The translations under genes were made by a program, and so were the position numbers. From Serripes groenlandicus (Eukaryota > Mollusca > Bivalvia > Cardiida > Cardiidae): a stretch of 64,000 bases of DNA. The DNA lies in NCBI GenBank assembly GCA_031761405.1, contig JASEVX010000114.1, forward strand, positions 310,001-374,000, given 5' to 3'. Below are positions 22,113-33,384 of the stretch, in pieces; position 1 is the first letter of the stretch; every line of letters begins with the position of its first letter. The notes beneath the pieces were generated by a model, which made no database searches, was not told the origin of the DNA, and was given only the letters and a program-made list of their open reading frames with translations.

Positions 22113-24115
22113 AACAAGAGGGCCATGATGGCCCTAGATCGCTCACCTGAAATATTCCATGTGATTTCTAATGCAAAACACATCAAGACAATTATTCTAA
22201 CACCGATTCAAAATGCAACCTCTAGAGTGTTTACAATATTTTCATTCTTAAAGTTGAGTGACCTATTTTTTGTTATCTGATAAGACCAATATTCGAACAT
22301 GGACTAGATATCATAAAGACAAACATTCTGACAAAGTTTCAACTTACTCAAAGTAAAAATATGGTCTCCAGAGTTTTAACAATATTTTCCTAAAATTTGG
22401 CCAAGTGACCTTGTTTTAACCCAATATGACCCATTACAAACTTGGCCTAGATATCACTTAGACAAACATTATGACCAAATGTGAATATGCTGAAGCAAAA
22501 CATAAAGCTTCTACATTGTTAGCGAGATTTTCCTTCAATTTGGCCTAGTGCCCTAGTTTTTGAACAGACATGAACAATTTTCGAACTTGGCCTACATATC
22601 ATCAAGACAAACATTCTGATAAAGTTTCAACATGCTCAAGTTAACAAGGCAGCCTCACGAAAGTAAACAATATTTCCCTACATTTGAACTTGACCTAGAT
22701 ATCAATCAGACAAACATTCTGACAAAATGTCAAGCTGCTGAAGCAAAAAATGCGGCCTCCAGAGTGTTAACAGGGTTTTCTTCAATTTGGTCTAATGACA
22801 TGACCCGTATTCGAACTTGGCCTAGATATCATTAAGATAGACAATCTGACCAAATATTAAGCTGCTGAAGTTAACAAGAGCTGTCCATAAGACAGCATGC
22901 TTGACTACCGGTATTTGCCATTTGATTCTATAGTAAACAGGGCTTAATGAGATAAGTGCATGAAAGTACCTTGCATGCCAAACTTTAACCAAATTGTCAA
23001 AGTCAAACAAGGGCCATAATGTGTACTGTATTCATACTTGAGTGATCTATAACTTGACTGTCTGACACCCCTGAAGACATGAATGAAGTTTCAAGTCAAT
23101 ATCATTAGTGGTTACTGAGATATGTCCATGATAGTATCTTGCATGCACAACTTTAACCACAATTTCTTAGTCCAAAAAGGGTCATAATTGAGTCAAAATC
23201 TGTCAAATAAGTGTGTGAAGTTTCAAAGCAATAGCACCTGTGGTTTGTAAGAAAAAGCCTTGCATGAAAAACTTTAATCAACATTTCTAAGTCCAAGAAG
23301 GGGCATACTTGTGTCAAAACCTGATTTAGAGTTTTTGGACTTGTCCTGCAAGGTCACAACTTTAACCACAATTTCCTAGTCCAAAAAGGGTCATAATTGA
23401 GTCAAAATCTGTCAAATAAGTGTGTGAAGTTTCAAAGCAATAGCATCTGTGGTTTGTGAGAAAAAGCCTTGCATGCAAAACTTTAACCAAAATTTGTAAG
23501 ACCAAAAAGGGGTATAATTGTGTCAAAATCTGATAAACAGCTTTTGGATTTGCAACCAAAGTTGCAACGCCAACTCACAAGTGAGTGAACTCACTGTAAT
23601 AGCTCTCCATATTCTTTGAATAGTCTAGCTAAAAATGCAACCTCCAGAGTGTTAACAAGATTTCCCCTCAATTTGGCCTAGTGACCTAGTTTAAACTGCT
23701 AAAGAAAAAATTGCAGCCTCTAGAGGGTAACAAGATTTTCCTTCAATTATAGTGACCTCCTTTGTGATCCATGATTACCCATATTCGAACTTAGCCTACA
23801 TATCATCAAGAAAAACAGTCTGATACAATTTCAACATGAACAAGTTAAAAATGCGGCCTCCAGAGTGTTAACAATGTGTTCATTCAATTTGTTCTAGTGA
23901 CCTAGTTTTTGACCTCATATGGCCCAGTTTCAAACTTGTCCAAGAGTTAATCGAAATGAATCTTATGATAAACTTTCATGAAGATTGGATGCAAAATGTA
24001 GCCTGTAGATTGTTAACAAGGCAATTATTGACAACGCACAACGCACAACGGACGCCAGACAAAATGTGATCACAATAGCTCACCTGGAGCACTTCGTGCA
24101 CAGGTGAGCTAAAAA
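22113..24115 (-). mobile_element. Tandem-core element, family P2, with nested P5
   Basis: The left edge AACAAGAGGGCCATGATGGC is the GGCC hairpin plus CTTGTT end on the minus strand. Modules of about 170 bp follow, with GAACTTGGCCTAGATATCA, GACAAACATTCTGACAAA and GCGGCCTCCAGAGTGTTAAC. The right edge is GACGCCAGACAAAATGTGAT followed by the hairpin AGCTCACCTGGAGCACTTCG with TGCACAGGTGAGCT at 24080-24112. It is interrupted at 22873-23628 by a P5 element. No ORF. Confidence 0.7.
22873..23628 (-). mobile_element. Tandem-core element, family P5, nested
   Basis: The left edge AACAAGAGCTGTCCATAAGA with CAGC is a hairpin plus CTTGTT end. Modules contain TTGCATGCAAAACTTTAACC and AGTTTCAAAGCAATAGCA. The right edge carries ACTCACAAGTGAGTGAACTC and CTCTCCATATTCTTTGAATA. 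The opposite-strand copy is at 48003-49172. P2 modules resume at 23629 with GCTAAAAATGCAACCTCCAG. Confidence 0.65.
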
Positions 24116-24965
24116 TACGGCTTCCAGAGTGTTAACTTGACTGTGCTTCAATTTGGTCTAATGAACTAGATTACGAGCTGACAAGACTGTTTCAAGCTGA
24201 TAAAGTAAGAAGAATTTGGTTTCTTTAGTGGAAAAATGTTCCCCAAATTTGACCTAGTGACATAGTTTTTTACCAGACATTTTACCCCGTTTCTGATGCC
24301 GCCTGGCATCTATCTTTTTCAACCAATCAATATAGCTTTCAAGAACAAATAATGTACAGTGTCACTAAAGGAACATTTCTGCTAAACCATCTCGAAACTA
24401 AACAAGAAGCTTTTAAGACACAGTCTAATGACAATGTTTTACAACCAATCAATATGGCTCGAACAAATTGTGTCAACATGGCTTGAAGGAATCTGATAGT
24501 GGCTCACTTAAGAAACATTTCTACAAAATCATTTGGAAATCGGACTGACACTTTCGGAGAAGATAGTTTTTTTTTAAGTTTTAACTATAGCCATATTATG
24601 CAAAATAGCCGCGCCCCCTGGCGGCCATGTTTTTCGACCAATCAACATGGCTTGTCAAAATCTGATAGAGGGAACATTTCATTAAGGAACATTTCTACAA
24701 AATTATTTGAAATCTGCCAACCAGTTTGGGAGAAGAAATTTTTTATAGATTTTTTTGTTTCATTGCCATGGAAACCAGAATTCTGCATGGATTCCAAAAA
24801 TTTGAAGGAATTCTGGTGAGGTCATTCAGATACTTTCTGTGAAGCTTGATCCCAATTGACCCACTGGTTACTGAGGAGAAGATGTTGACGGATGCACAAC
24901 AGACACCGGACAAAAGGCGATCACAATAACTCACATGTATTGAGAACTTCGTGCTCAGGTTAGCT
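24116..24965 (-). repeat. P2 and P1 module fragments
   Basis: P2-type phrases up to about 24290, then P1-type modules (CCCCCTGGCGGCCATGTTTT, CCAATCAACATGGCTTG) ending in TCACATGTATTGAGAACTTC and GTGCTCAGGTTAGC at 24932-24965. No coding sequence. Confidence 0.6.
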
Positions 24966-25552
24966 GTAATTTGCATTTGTAGCAACAATCTGAGGTCAGA
25001 TAGCTCTATCATTTGCTATTTATGTAAAACAAGTTTTATTTGGTATATATACTATAGATGAATTTTCACTATTTGCAAATTTATATCCTCGCAAATTCAG
25101 TATCCTTGCGAATAATGTCCAATATTTTTACTCATCCAAAAATATGCTATTTTTGCACATTTTATGATTAAAAGTATTTTATACTTATACATTAACGGTT
25201 TTAACAGATTTATAATGGCCTTACGGTTGACTGCACTGTACCTTGAGCAGTGACAACTTTGTACAAACCTGTGAGTTATGTATTATAGTAGAGATCTTCA
25301 CACTTAGTTTCGAGTTAATAAGTCTTTTTGAAAAATCTAGCTTGTAAATGCATTGTAACTTTCCATTGAGTGTGCATTCAACCTGTGTGATGACAATGTT
25401 GCACCCTTTCCTGTTTGTGACAAAGCAGCTGATGTCTCGAATTCCAAAAGTTTAACCGTTTTTCAAGTCAGAGTTGTTCATTTACATCGCGGACAATACA
25501 AATTCCCTTGCAGTCATTTTGTATAAATGTATGACACCTATCATAAGTGCAA
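24966..25552. other. No supported feature
   Basis: AT-rich unique-looking sequence; I see no gene, repeat family or structure. Confidence 0.4.
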
Positions 25553-26790
25553 CTAAACCTCTACCCTCATTTACTCTATAGTATCAGTTGGACTAAACCT
25601 CTACTCCAATTTACTCTGTAGTATCAGTTAGACTAAACCTCTACCCCCATTTACTCTATAGTATCAGTTAGATTAAACCTCTAACCCCCTTTTACTATAT
25701 AGTATCAGTTAGACTAAATCTCTACTCCCATTTACTATGTAGTATCAGTTAGACTTAACCTCTACCCCATTCACTCTATAGTATCAGTTAGACTAAATCT
25801 CTACTCCCATTTACTATATAGTATCAGTTAGACTAAACCTCTAGTCCAATCGATTATGTAGTATCAGTTAGACTAAACCTCTACCTCCATTTACTCTGTA
25901 GTATCAGTTAAACTAAATTTCTATTCCAATTTATACTAAACATATACCCCCATTTACTCTATAATATCAGTTAGACTAAACCTCTACACCCATTTACTCT
26001 ATAGTATCAGTTAGACTAAATCTCTACTCCCATGTACTATATAGTATCAGTTAGACTAAACCTCTACTCCCATTTACTCTATAGTATCAGTTAGACTAAA
26101 TCTCTACTCCCATTTACTATATAGTATCAGTTAGACTTAACCTCTACCTCCATTTACTCTGTAGTATCAGTTAAACTAAATGTCTATTCCAATTTATACT
26201 AAACATCTACCCCCATTTACTCTATAATATCAGTTAGACTAAACCTCTACACCCAGTTACTCTATAGTATCAGTTAGACTAAATCTCTACTCCCATTTAC
26301 TATATAGTATCAGTTAGACTAAACCTCTACACCCATTTACTATATAGTATCAGTTAGACTAAATCTCTACTCCCATTTACTATATAGTATCAGTTGGACT
26401 TAACCTCTACACCCATTTACTCCGTAGTATCAGTTAAACTAAATTTCTACTCCCATTTACTATGTAATATCACTTAGACTAAACCTCTACTCCCATTTAC
26501 TATGTAATATCACTTAGACTAAACCTCTACTCCCATTTACTATGTAATATCACTTAGACTAAACCTCTACTACCATTTACTCTGTAGTATCAGTTAAGAC
26601 TAAACCTCTATTCCCATTTACTCCGTAGTATCAGTTAGACTGAACCTCTACTCCTATTTACACTATCATCTATAGTATCAGTCAGACTAAACTTCTACTC
26701 CTATTTACTATGTAGTATCAGTTATAGACTAAAACTATACTCCCATGTACTCTATAGTATCATTTAAACTGAACCTCTACTCCCATTTCA
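25553..26790. repeat. Minisatellite, 40 bp unit
   Basis: About 31 units of ACTAAACCTCTACTCCCATT followed by TACTCTATAGTATCAGTTAG. Some longer blocks recur: the segment around 25900-26060 is largely repeated at 26160-26320, and three nearly identical units with GTAATATCACTTAGAC follow each other at 26460-26570. No ORF spans it. Confidence 0.95.
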
Positions 26791-27255
26791 TTACTACCAA
26801 AAAATATCGCCGCAGTGGTCAATTCCGAATACAACACCGAGTAGTCTCAATATATATCGCCGTTACATATATAGGATGCAAAGAGTCAAATATCACATTC
26901 CTAGTAAAGAAACCTGGACTAAACACCTTTTTTTCAACAAACGTATCATTTTTAAACAATTAATTCTACTATATCAAATGTTAAATAATTTTTAATAGGT
27001 TACGAATTCACTTATACCAAGGTACAAATTCACTTACACCAGGTTACACCAGGTTACGAATTCACCAAAATATACAGGTTATGAATTCCCAAGGTTACAA
27101 ATGCACTGCACTCTATAAGAACACTTTTGTGAGTCTAAACTTCGAAAAAATATATATAGAAAAAATAGACCGAATAAGAGCAGGTCGATAAAGTGACTGG
27201 GCCGAAAAAGACATTCATTATTCGGCCTATACAACCGGATTCTCCTAAGAGGAGC
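26791..27255. other. Short degenerate repeats, no gene
   Basis: At 26998-27105 a motif GGTTACGAATTCACTTACAC recurs about five times in degenerate form. A 72-codon frame at 26745-26963 starts in the minisatellite and has no recognisable content. Confidence 0.4.
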
Positions 27256-27364
27256 CAGTAACTTCGTACCCTAGTAATTTTGTACCCAATATATTTTGGT
27301 AAGTTCCTACCCTAGTAATTTTGTACCCTAGTGTCGTTTATTTTGTGAACTCAGATTGCATTGA

Positions 27365-27653
27365 GCCGAGCCCCGGTAGCTCAGTTGGTAGTGACGCGGG
27401 TTGTCAATCCAGAGGTTGTGAGTTCCAATCCCGGCTCAGCCAACTTTCTATCCGACGATTGACAAAAGTCAATGTGACATGCGTCATTCGTCTTCCACCA
27501 ATGGGCTAAGTCTATGTGGAAAAGCAGCCAGTTGCTTGGGAAGATTGTTGTGTGGAGTACTGGTGTGAGAAAACCAGGAAATGCATGAGTAGGTGAACTG
27601 GCCACCGTGATATAACTGAGAAATTCTTAAAAAACGCGTTAAACCCCAATCAA
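27365..27653 (+). mobile_element. SINE family 1, complete, with 14 bp target duplication
   Basis: It has a tRNA-like head with box A (TAGCTCAGTTGGTAG) and box B (GAGTTCCAATCC), a body with CAATGGGCTAAGTC, and the tail CCACCGTGATATAACTGAG, then GCGTTAAACCCCAATCAA. The direct repeats TCAGATTGCATTGA at 27351-27364 and 27654-27667 are the target duplication. The tail plus right duplication is tandemly repeated at 27668-27735. Family 1 copies: 2284-2502 and fragment 31177-31262. Confidence 0.85.
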
Positions 27654-27667
27654 TCAGATTGCATTGA

Positions 27668-27735
27668 TGAAAATATAACTGAGAAATTCTTAAAAACCGC
27701 GTTAAACCCCAATCAATCAGATTGCATTGATGAAA
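27668..27735 (+). repeat. Tandem copy of the SINE tail plus target duplication
   Basis: The 60-odd bases from TATAACTGAGAAATTCTT through CAGATTGCATTGATGAAAAT at 27610-27672 are repeated almost exactly here. Confidence 0.85.
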
Positions 27736-28488
27736 ATATTACTATTCTCCTCAACTTAAATACTTAGGAATCAATATAATTAAGATACAATTAATTAAAT
27801 ATGCGGTGCATCAAATAAAGTGATAAAGGCAATTTTCACAGTTAGTAAGACATTCCGATAAAAATTAAGGGTTTTTGCAAACTGTTAAAAAAGAATACCA
27901 ACTTTAACTGATTACGTGGAGCATGGGTTTTTTCATTATCATTGATTATTTCACTTCAAACATCAAATGCAATAATATTAATTTCCCAAATCATGGGGGA
28001 CTACTATTTGCTGGGACCGGGATCTGCCGGGACCTGTTGCTATGGTGATGTAGTTTAGATAGTCTGCAGGGGTGGCGAAAGCCATTGTCTGTATTGCCCA
28101 GCTTGTCCCAGAGCCTGTACGGACAAGTGAAATTTTGTAGGGATTTACTATATAAATATCATACGGACAAGTGCAACATACCATTTTGAAAAAAACAGAC
28201 AAGTAAGTCAAAATCATATTTCGCCACCCCTGGTCTGTATTATTGATGTCATCTTGATTGTTAATTCGGCGAGCTATTTTACGATCAGATGTCTTCATAA
28301 TTGAAAACAGGGATGTTTTGATATAAATATTGCGTTATATCTATCATAAAGTATATGTATATATGTATCTGTCAAAATATTATTAGATCATTATCAAATA
28401 TATAATTTTCTATTGTTCAAAATGTAGATTTGAAATATGTAATTTCATTTTGGTTTATATCAGATTTAATGAAGATAACATCAAAACT

Positions 28489-28650
28489 AGGCTCTCGACA
28501 TGTTTGCATTAGGTGAAAGGGAAAAAGGAAAAGGAGCACGCAACTTATAATAATTATTTTAATTTAGTTCTTTTTACCCCCCCCCCCCCCCCCCTTTCAA
28601 TTGAAGGCGAAACTGTTTCACACATGTCACTTAATAAACAATTTCTTAAT
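28489..28650 (+). repeat. Direct repeat A, first part
   Basis: AGGCTCTCGACATGTTTGCA through a poly-C run (28577-28594) to CACACATGTCACTTAATAAA matches 29830-29985. The continuation of the second copy (GCACTGTCAGACACGATTGT) is found for the first copy only at 29655-29730, so copy A is split by about 980 bp. The short repeat TAAACAATTTCTTA flanks the split at 28635-28648 and 29631-29644. Confidence 0.7.
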
Positions 28651-28943
28651 AATAACTGTTATCCCCTCCCCCCCCCCCCCCCCCCCCACCCCACACACAA
28701 CAACAAAAATCCATACAAACAATAACAAATGTGAAAATGTCGGAATAACAACAGTAAATCACACATTACAATTGAATTAAGGTTGACAATTTCCCTTCAG
28801 ACACAATGTTGTAGCAAACAACATACACAATAAAATTGCAAAACATTGTTTGGAAAGGAGAAAATACTAATTATGAGTAATCTTTTTTCCCTACGATGTT
28901 TTCAAAATTTGTCTGCTATATTAAAGCCACCTGCTCCGATTAA

Positions 28944-29174
28944 TTAACCCTTTCCCTCATATAGACGCTTTCAGACGTCTCTGCAGCAGACTGCTTTTTT
29001 AAAACATAGTGTCTAAAGAAGAAATTGCTCAAAACAAGCAATTTCTCCTTTTGCCACAATGTTTTCCGCTTTTAGTCATAGGGTTATCCATTCAGTTTTA
29101 GGGATTTTCTATTTTTTGACAAAATATGTTCAAAGTCGTCTGCTGCAGAATTGTCGAATGAGGGAAAGGGTTAA
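28944..29174. mobile_element. TTAA-flanked MITE (piggyBac-like), complete
   Basis: TTAA at both ends (28944-28947, 29171-29174) encloses CCCTTTCCCTCATATAGACG ... CGAATGAGGGAAAGGG. The centre is a palindrome: AAGAAGAAATTGCTC, short loop, AGCAATTTCTCCTTTTG, then CCACAATGTTTTC facing AAAACATAGTG. TTAA duplication and ends starting CCC fit piggyBac-type elements (family knowledge); no transposase present. Confidence 0.8.
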
Positions 29175-29369
29175 CTGCAGTATCAAATTGCTGGTAACAT
29201 ATACAATAAAATTGCAAAATATTGTTGGAAAAGGGAAAAAAAATGCTAATTATGAGCAATCTTCATGGGTAAAATGTTTGCGATGTAAATTGTTGTCCTG
29301 CAATGAATAGATTTTATTATTATGACCTGAACATAATTTGTAATCATGTATGGACAAGAAACTTCTTGT

Positions 29370-29593
29370 TTAACCCTTTCCCTCATATAGATGCTTTCTG
29401 ACACCTCTGCAGCAGACGGCTTTTTGAAAACATAGTGACAAAAGAAGAAATTGCACACAACGTGCAATTTCTCCTTTTGTCACAATGTTTTCCACTTTTA
29501 GTCATAGGTTATCCATTCAATTATAGAGATTTTCCATTATTTGACAAAATATGTTCATCTGCTGCAGAATTGTCGTATGAGGGAAAGGGTTAT
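29370..29593. mobile_element. TTAA-flanked MITE, second copy
   Basis: TTAA at 29370-29373, then CCCTTTCCCTCATATAGATG; the right end GAGGGAAAGGG is followed by TTAT. The core palindrome AGAAATTGCACACAACGTGC, AATTTCTCC is present with changed loop bases. Confidence 0.8.
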
Positions 29594-29829
29594 GTCAAAA
29601 TAAAAGTTGTGGTGCTCTGTTCTGTTCTTATTAAACAATTTCTTATCTTATCATACATGCACTGTCAGACACGATTGTCACATGGATACCAATTAGAGGA
29701 TCAAACCCTACATTTTCAATCAATGAGGGTTTGACATACAAAATGAATTTCCCTGTCTTTATGTCAGATATATAACAAATTAAAAAAAATAGATTACCTA
29801 TTTCAATTTGGGAAAGTGATAATTGTTAG

Positions 29830-30065
29830 GCTCTCGACATGTTTTCATTAAGCGAAAGGGAAAAAGAAAAAGGAACACACAACTTAAAATAATTATTTTA
29901 ATTTAGTTCTATTTACCCCCCCCCCCCCCCCCCCCTTTCAATTGAAGGCGAAACTGTCACACATGTCACTTAATAATCAATTTCTTATGTCATGTTACAC
30001 GCACTGTCAGACACGATTGTCACATGGATACCAATTAGAGGATCAAACCCTGCATTTTCAATCTA
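29830..30065 (+). repeat. Direct repeat A, second copy (unsplit)
   Basis: It matches 28489-28650 and then 29655-29730 without interruption, including the poly-C tract at 29917-29936 and GATACCAATTAGAGGATCAA. Confidence 0.7.
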
Positions 30066-30270
30066 GTATTATAATAATTCATTCGTAATTATTAAAAAGC
30101 CCTAATCTAATTCTAACTGGTTTCACACTTACACAAATCAATTAATCAGGTTCAATAATGACAAAACTGGTAGTTGGAGTCATATTTAATTACCGTCTTA
30201 ATTATGGGATTATACTTTATTTTTTACCGAAATATACCGGGTACAAAATTACTAGGGTACGAAATTACTG

Positions 30271-31176
30271 TATTATTCCTTCTTGAGTGGCACATGTATC
30301 TCAAACTTTGAGGAGAGTGTTTCTTAGAAATCCAGATAGAATAGTGTGTTCTTTATATTAAGAAAGTGTTACTTACCTATGTCAGATTGCTCAGATATAA
30401 TGAAGAGATTATGAGAAAAGCGACAAAGCATGACTTGTGGCCAAGAGAACAAAGACGAAATGTGGTATTACAAATGGCGGATTTGTTTTCTATCATGGGA
30501 AGTAACTCTTTCTTACCAAATAATATCGCCACTTTTCGCTACCATTATCAACCGAACAAATTACGTGAATGTTACCGAATTAAGGATATTTCCCCTAAAT
30601 GTTAATCATATTTACGCTCATCAAAACCGATCTTATGAAAGAATAAGGTACGTATCTTTAGAAAGACAGATATTTGATAGTTAGTCCTTTGTGCAGCAAA
30701 TTAAATATGCTTGTTGTTTAATAGGAATTGTCCCCGATATTAAAATCTGAGATTTATTCTTAAAAATAATTATTGGCTACGTATGTGATATATACATGTT
30801 ATCAATGTATTATTCTCTTTGAATGAAACATGTGCAATACAACTAGTGGCAACGTTCTTAGCTGAAGCTCTTTTTAAATCTGAAATAATACATTTTGGAA
30901 ATCATGGTCTTAAAAATAGTTATATTAATTTAAATATCTTTTGATATTTTCTTGATTGTGATTACTATGCAGAGGCCTAATTAAATATTTGATAACAATT
31001 TTTTTTTTGAAAACATTGCTGAAAAATGTATTTCCATTTGTATCATGACCTTTCAATAGCTCCAAAAAAGGAAACACATACATGTATCGTATTATGGGTT
31101 AAATTCAAAGGGTAGCTTTTGTTGCGAACAGTTGTCTAAACAAGCCAGTTAGCGAGGTATTTCCACACACAGTGGA
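30271..31176. other. Possible 5' exon on the minus strand; otherwise no gene
   Basis: On the minus strand CTGACATAG/GTAAGTAACA gives a canonical donor at 30377/30376. An ATG about 54 bases before it opens a short frame (MLCRFSHNLFIISEQSDI). The region 30420-30600 is GC-richer than its surroundings. No second exon is recognised, so it is noted only. The plus-strand frames at 30366-30684 show nothing recognisable. Confidence 0.25.
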
Positions 31177-31262
31177 TTTGTTTCATTGGTGTTAAACACG
31201 GTTTTCAACAATTATTCAGTCATATCACGGCGGCCTTTCCAAGCAACTGGCTGCTTTTCCTC
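31177..31262 (-). mobile_element. SINE fragment (family 1 tail)
   Basis: TTGGTGTTAAACACGGTTTT, CATATCACGGCGGCC and CCAAGCAACTGGCTGCTTTT match the tail and late body of family 1 in reverse. Confidence 0.6.
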
Positions 31263-31909
31263 AAACAGCGGGACGGTGCTCGATTAACTGTTGTGCGCTT
31301 AAAAAATGTTGTTCCTTAATTATTCTTTTGTCATACTGTTTGAGCTGAAATGTGTAAACAAGAATTTCGATCATCAGTTAAATGATCAAATATCGATACT
31401 CCTGTCTGCCCCCGGAAGCAATGTAGGACTATTCGTTAATCTCCGTAAGGTTCCGTGATTTACCGATAATTGATCACACTGTAAAACAATAAACGCCTAG
31501 GGTATAGTCTAGACTAGTCGTGTAGAAACAACTACACCCGGTTAAAGCTTTAAATGGTTAGAATAATGAAGATCGTAATTTAGTGATACACGCTCCAAAT
31601 AAACTCGATTTGCACATATAGAAGAAGAAATCATTTATTATAGTGACTTGAGCATAAGTTAAAACAAATACGAAGAAAAATTACAATACAATTGGTCACA
31701 CCCGACCCAAAGGGCCTATAAGTCAGCTGCAGATAAATACTAACACAATGAATATATACATATAAATATCATAGAAATATATATACATATAAATATCATA
31801 GAAATATATATACAAATATTTGAGTGGTGGTCTATGACGGCTGGTTATATAAGGAATTCCGGCGTTTTAAGAAAGCTTTTACAATATATCTGGCTACCTC
31901 GTGTGTATT

Positions 31910-32540
31910 TAACCGTTTTGACAACATTGTGGAAAAAGGTGAAATTTCGCATAATGAGCAATTAAGTTTCTCCTTTTTTCCACAATGTTTTCAACCTAAT
32001 TCAATAATTTAATTTCATATATAGAGATTTTTCATATATCCGCCTAAATGCGTTTGAAAGTCGTCTGCTGCGGATTTGTTGTCTGTGGGAAAGGATTGTA
32101 GGATAAAAAGAAACATGATAAAAGAATAACAGGACAAAAAGCAACGTACCTTCTCGATATTATAATGATTTTTTTTCCTATATGTTGTTGTGTTATATAC
32201 CTTAATATACCCGGATTAAACTATTTACAAGCTTACAATTATATGTAAATCAAACTTCTTATATTTCTTTCACTTTGCAATGTTATTTTATATCATGCAT
32301 GTATGTGTGAAGATGTTTGAAAAAGCGGAATGAAAACATTGTTGAAGAAGAGATTGCTCATAAGTAGCAATTACTCCTTTTAATGCAATAATATCTTCTG
32401 TCAACAAAAATATTAGAACTGTTGCTAAACTTCTATCAGATGTTTAAAAAAAGTTGAAAAGAAAACATTATGGGAAAAGGAGAAATTGCTTATTATGAGC
32501 AATTTCTCCTTTGCACGCGATTGTTTTTTCTGTCAGATGT
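31910..32540. mobile_element. Three degenerate copies of the TTAA-type MITE
   Basis: Core palindromes occur at about 31921-31992, 32330-32395 and 32460-32530 (for example GGAGAAATTGCTTATTATGA, GCAATTTCTCC). The first keeps a right end with AGTCGTCTGCTGCGGATTTG and TGTGGGAAAGG; the other two have lost their ends. Confidence 0.65.
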
Positions 32541-33384
32541 TTGAAAAAGATTTCTTTTTAAAGTAACAAAGACTTCATAGAAAGCCTAACTAAGTTGTTC
32601 AACATTGAAGATTACCGTGTAAGAATCGTGTATAAGATTATTCGGATTATGACCCCTGGAGATACAAATTTACTTTATGAGGGTCATACAACTTCGGATC
32701 GATTATAAGTGAAGGGGTACTTTTATTTTGTTCTTTGTTTATATGAAATTGACAACCTAAAAATAGACAATCTAAATCATTTTTTTCTCGAAAAATAAAA
32801 TATGCTTGTTAAAGATAGATAATTATTTATTGTGAAGCACCTTAGCGATACCTTCATTGATAAAAGCGTTATAGCGCGTTAAATTTACGACTCCTCTTTA
32901 TTTCTATATATGGTAAATTAACCCCGATAGCAAATGCCGGGTGAAATAACCTTATTGGTAAAGCGGGAAAATACAAAGAAATGTCTGATGCGTTGTTAAT
33001 ATATTTCATATGTCAGCACAATTTCGGAAACAAAGGCAGGCGAGAAAAGCCATTTCCGTACTTAACTAGCCAAACTGTCATACATGTATATCACCTCTCA
33101 GACATTTCAATTAAACAAGTTTAACAATGGAACTTATTTGCGCGGGTGCCTCAGCACTAGTGCATATATTGGTTGTGTTTAGAACTATCACTGGTGCAAT
33201 ATGGCATTGGGATTGCGCATGCGCCGTATTTTAACGTCAGCTCTTGGATATTTCCGTAGCAGTTCGTCACTAGACTGGTTCTCGTTCGAGTTTGCAATAG
33301 AAGATTAAGATTAGTGAACCAGTCTATTTATATGCGAGTAGGTTTTTTTCATAATTAAAATGTAAATTAAAACCATAATGTAAC
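32541..33384. other. No supported gene
   Basis: I see no gene or repeat family. TATTTCCGTAGCAG and nearby GC-richer sequence at 33200-33310 have no clear exon. Confidence 0.35.

Larger units (their letters stand above)
27256..30270. mobile_element. 3 kb inverted-terminal-repeat element, copy 1
   Basis: The left end CAGTAACTTCGTACCCTAGT and the right end ACTAGGGTACGAAATTACTG are inverted repeats that continue inwards (AATTTTGTACCC and GGGTACAAAATT, then a TATATTTTGGTA type match). Copy 2 is at 44104-46926. The copies also share an internal segment (27775-27995 here, 45855-46080 there; for example AGACATTCCGATAAAAATTA and GGAGCATG). No transposase ORF is visible. Inside lie a SINE, two MITEs and a repeated segment. 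The superfamily is not assigned; no convincing target duplication is seen. Confidence 0.7.

Noticed and set aside
27978..28298. 106-codon minus-strand ORF
   Set aside because: No recognisable motif; lies within the 3 kb inverted-repeat element and has no matching open frame in copy 2.
28513..28725. Proline-rich ORF
   Set aside because: The proline runs come from poly-C tracts; the frame is not conserved in the direct repeat at 29830.
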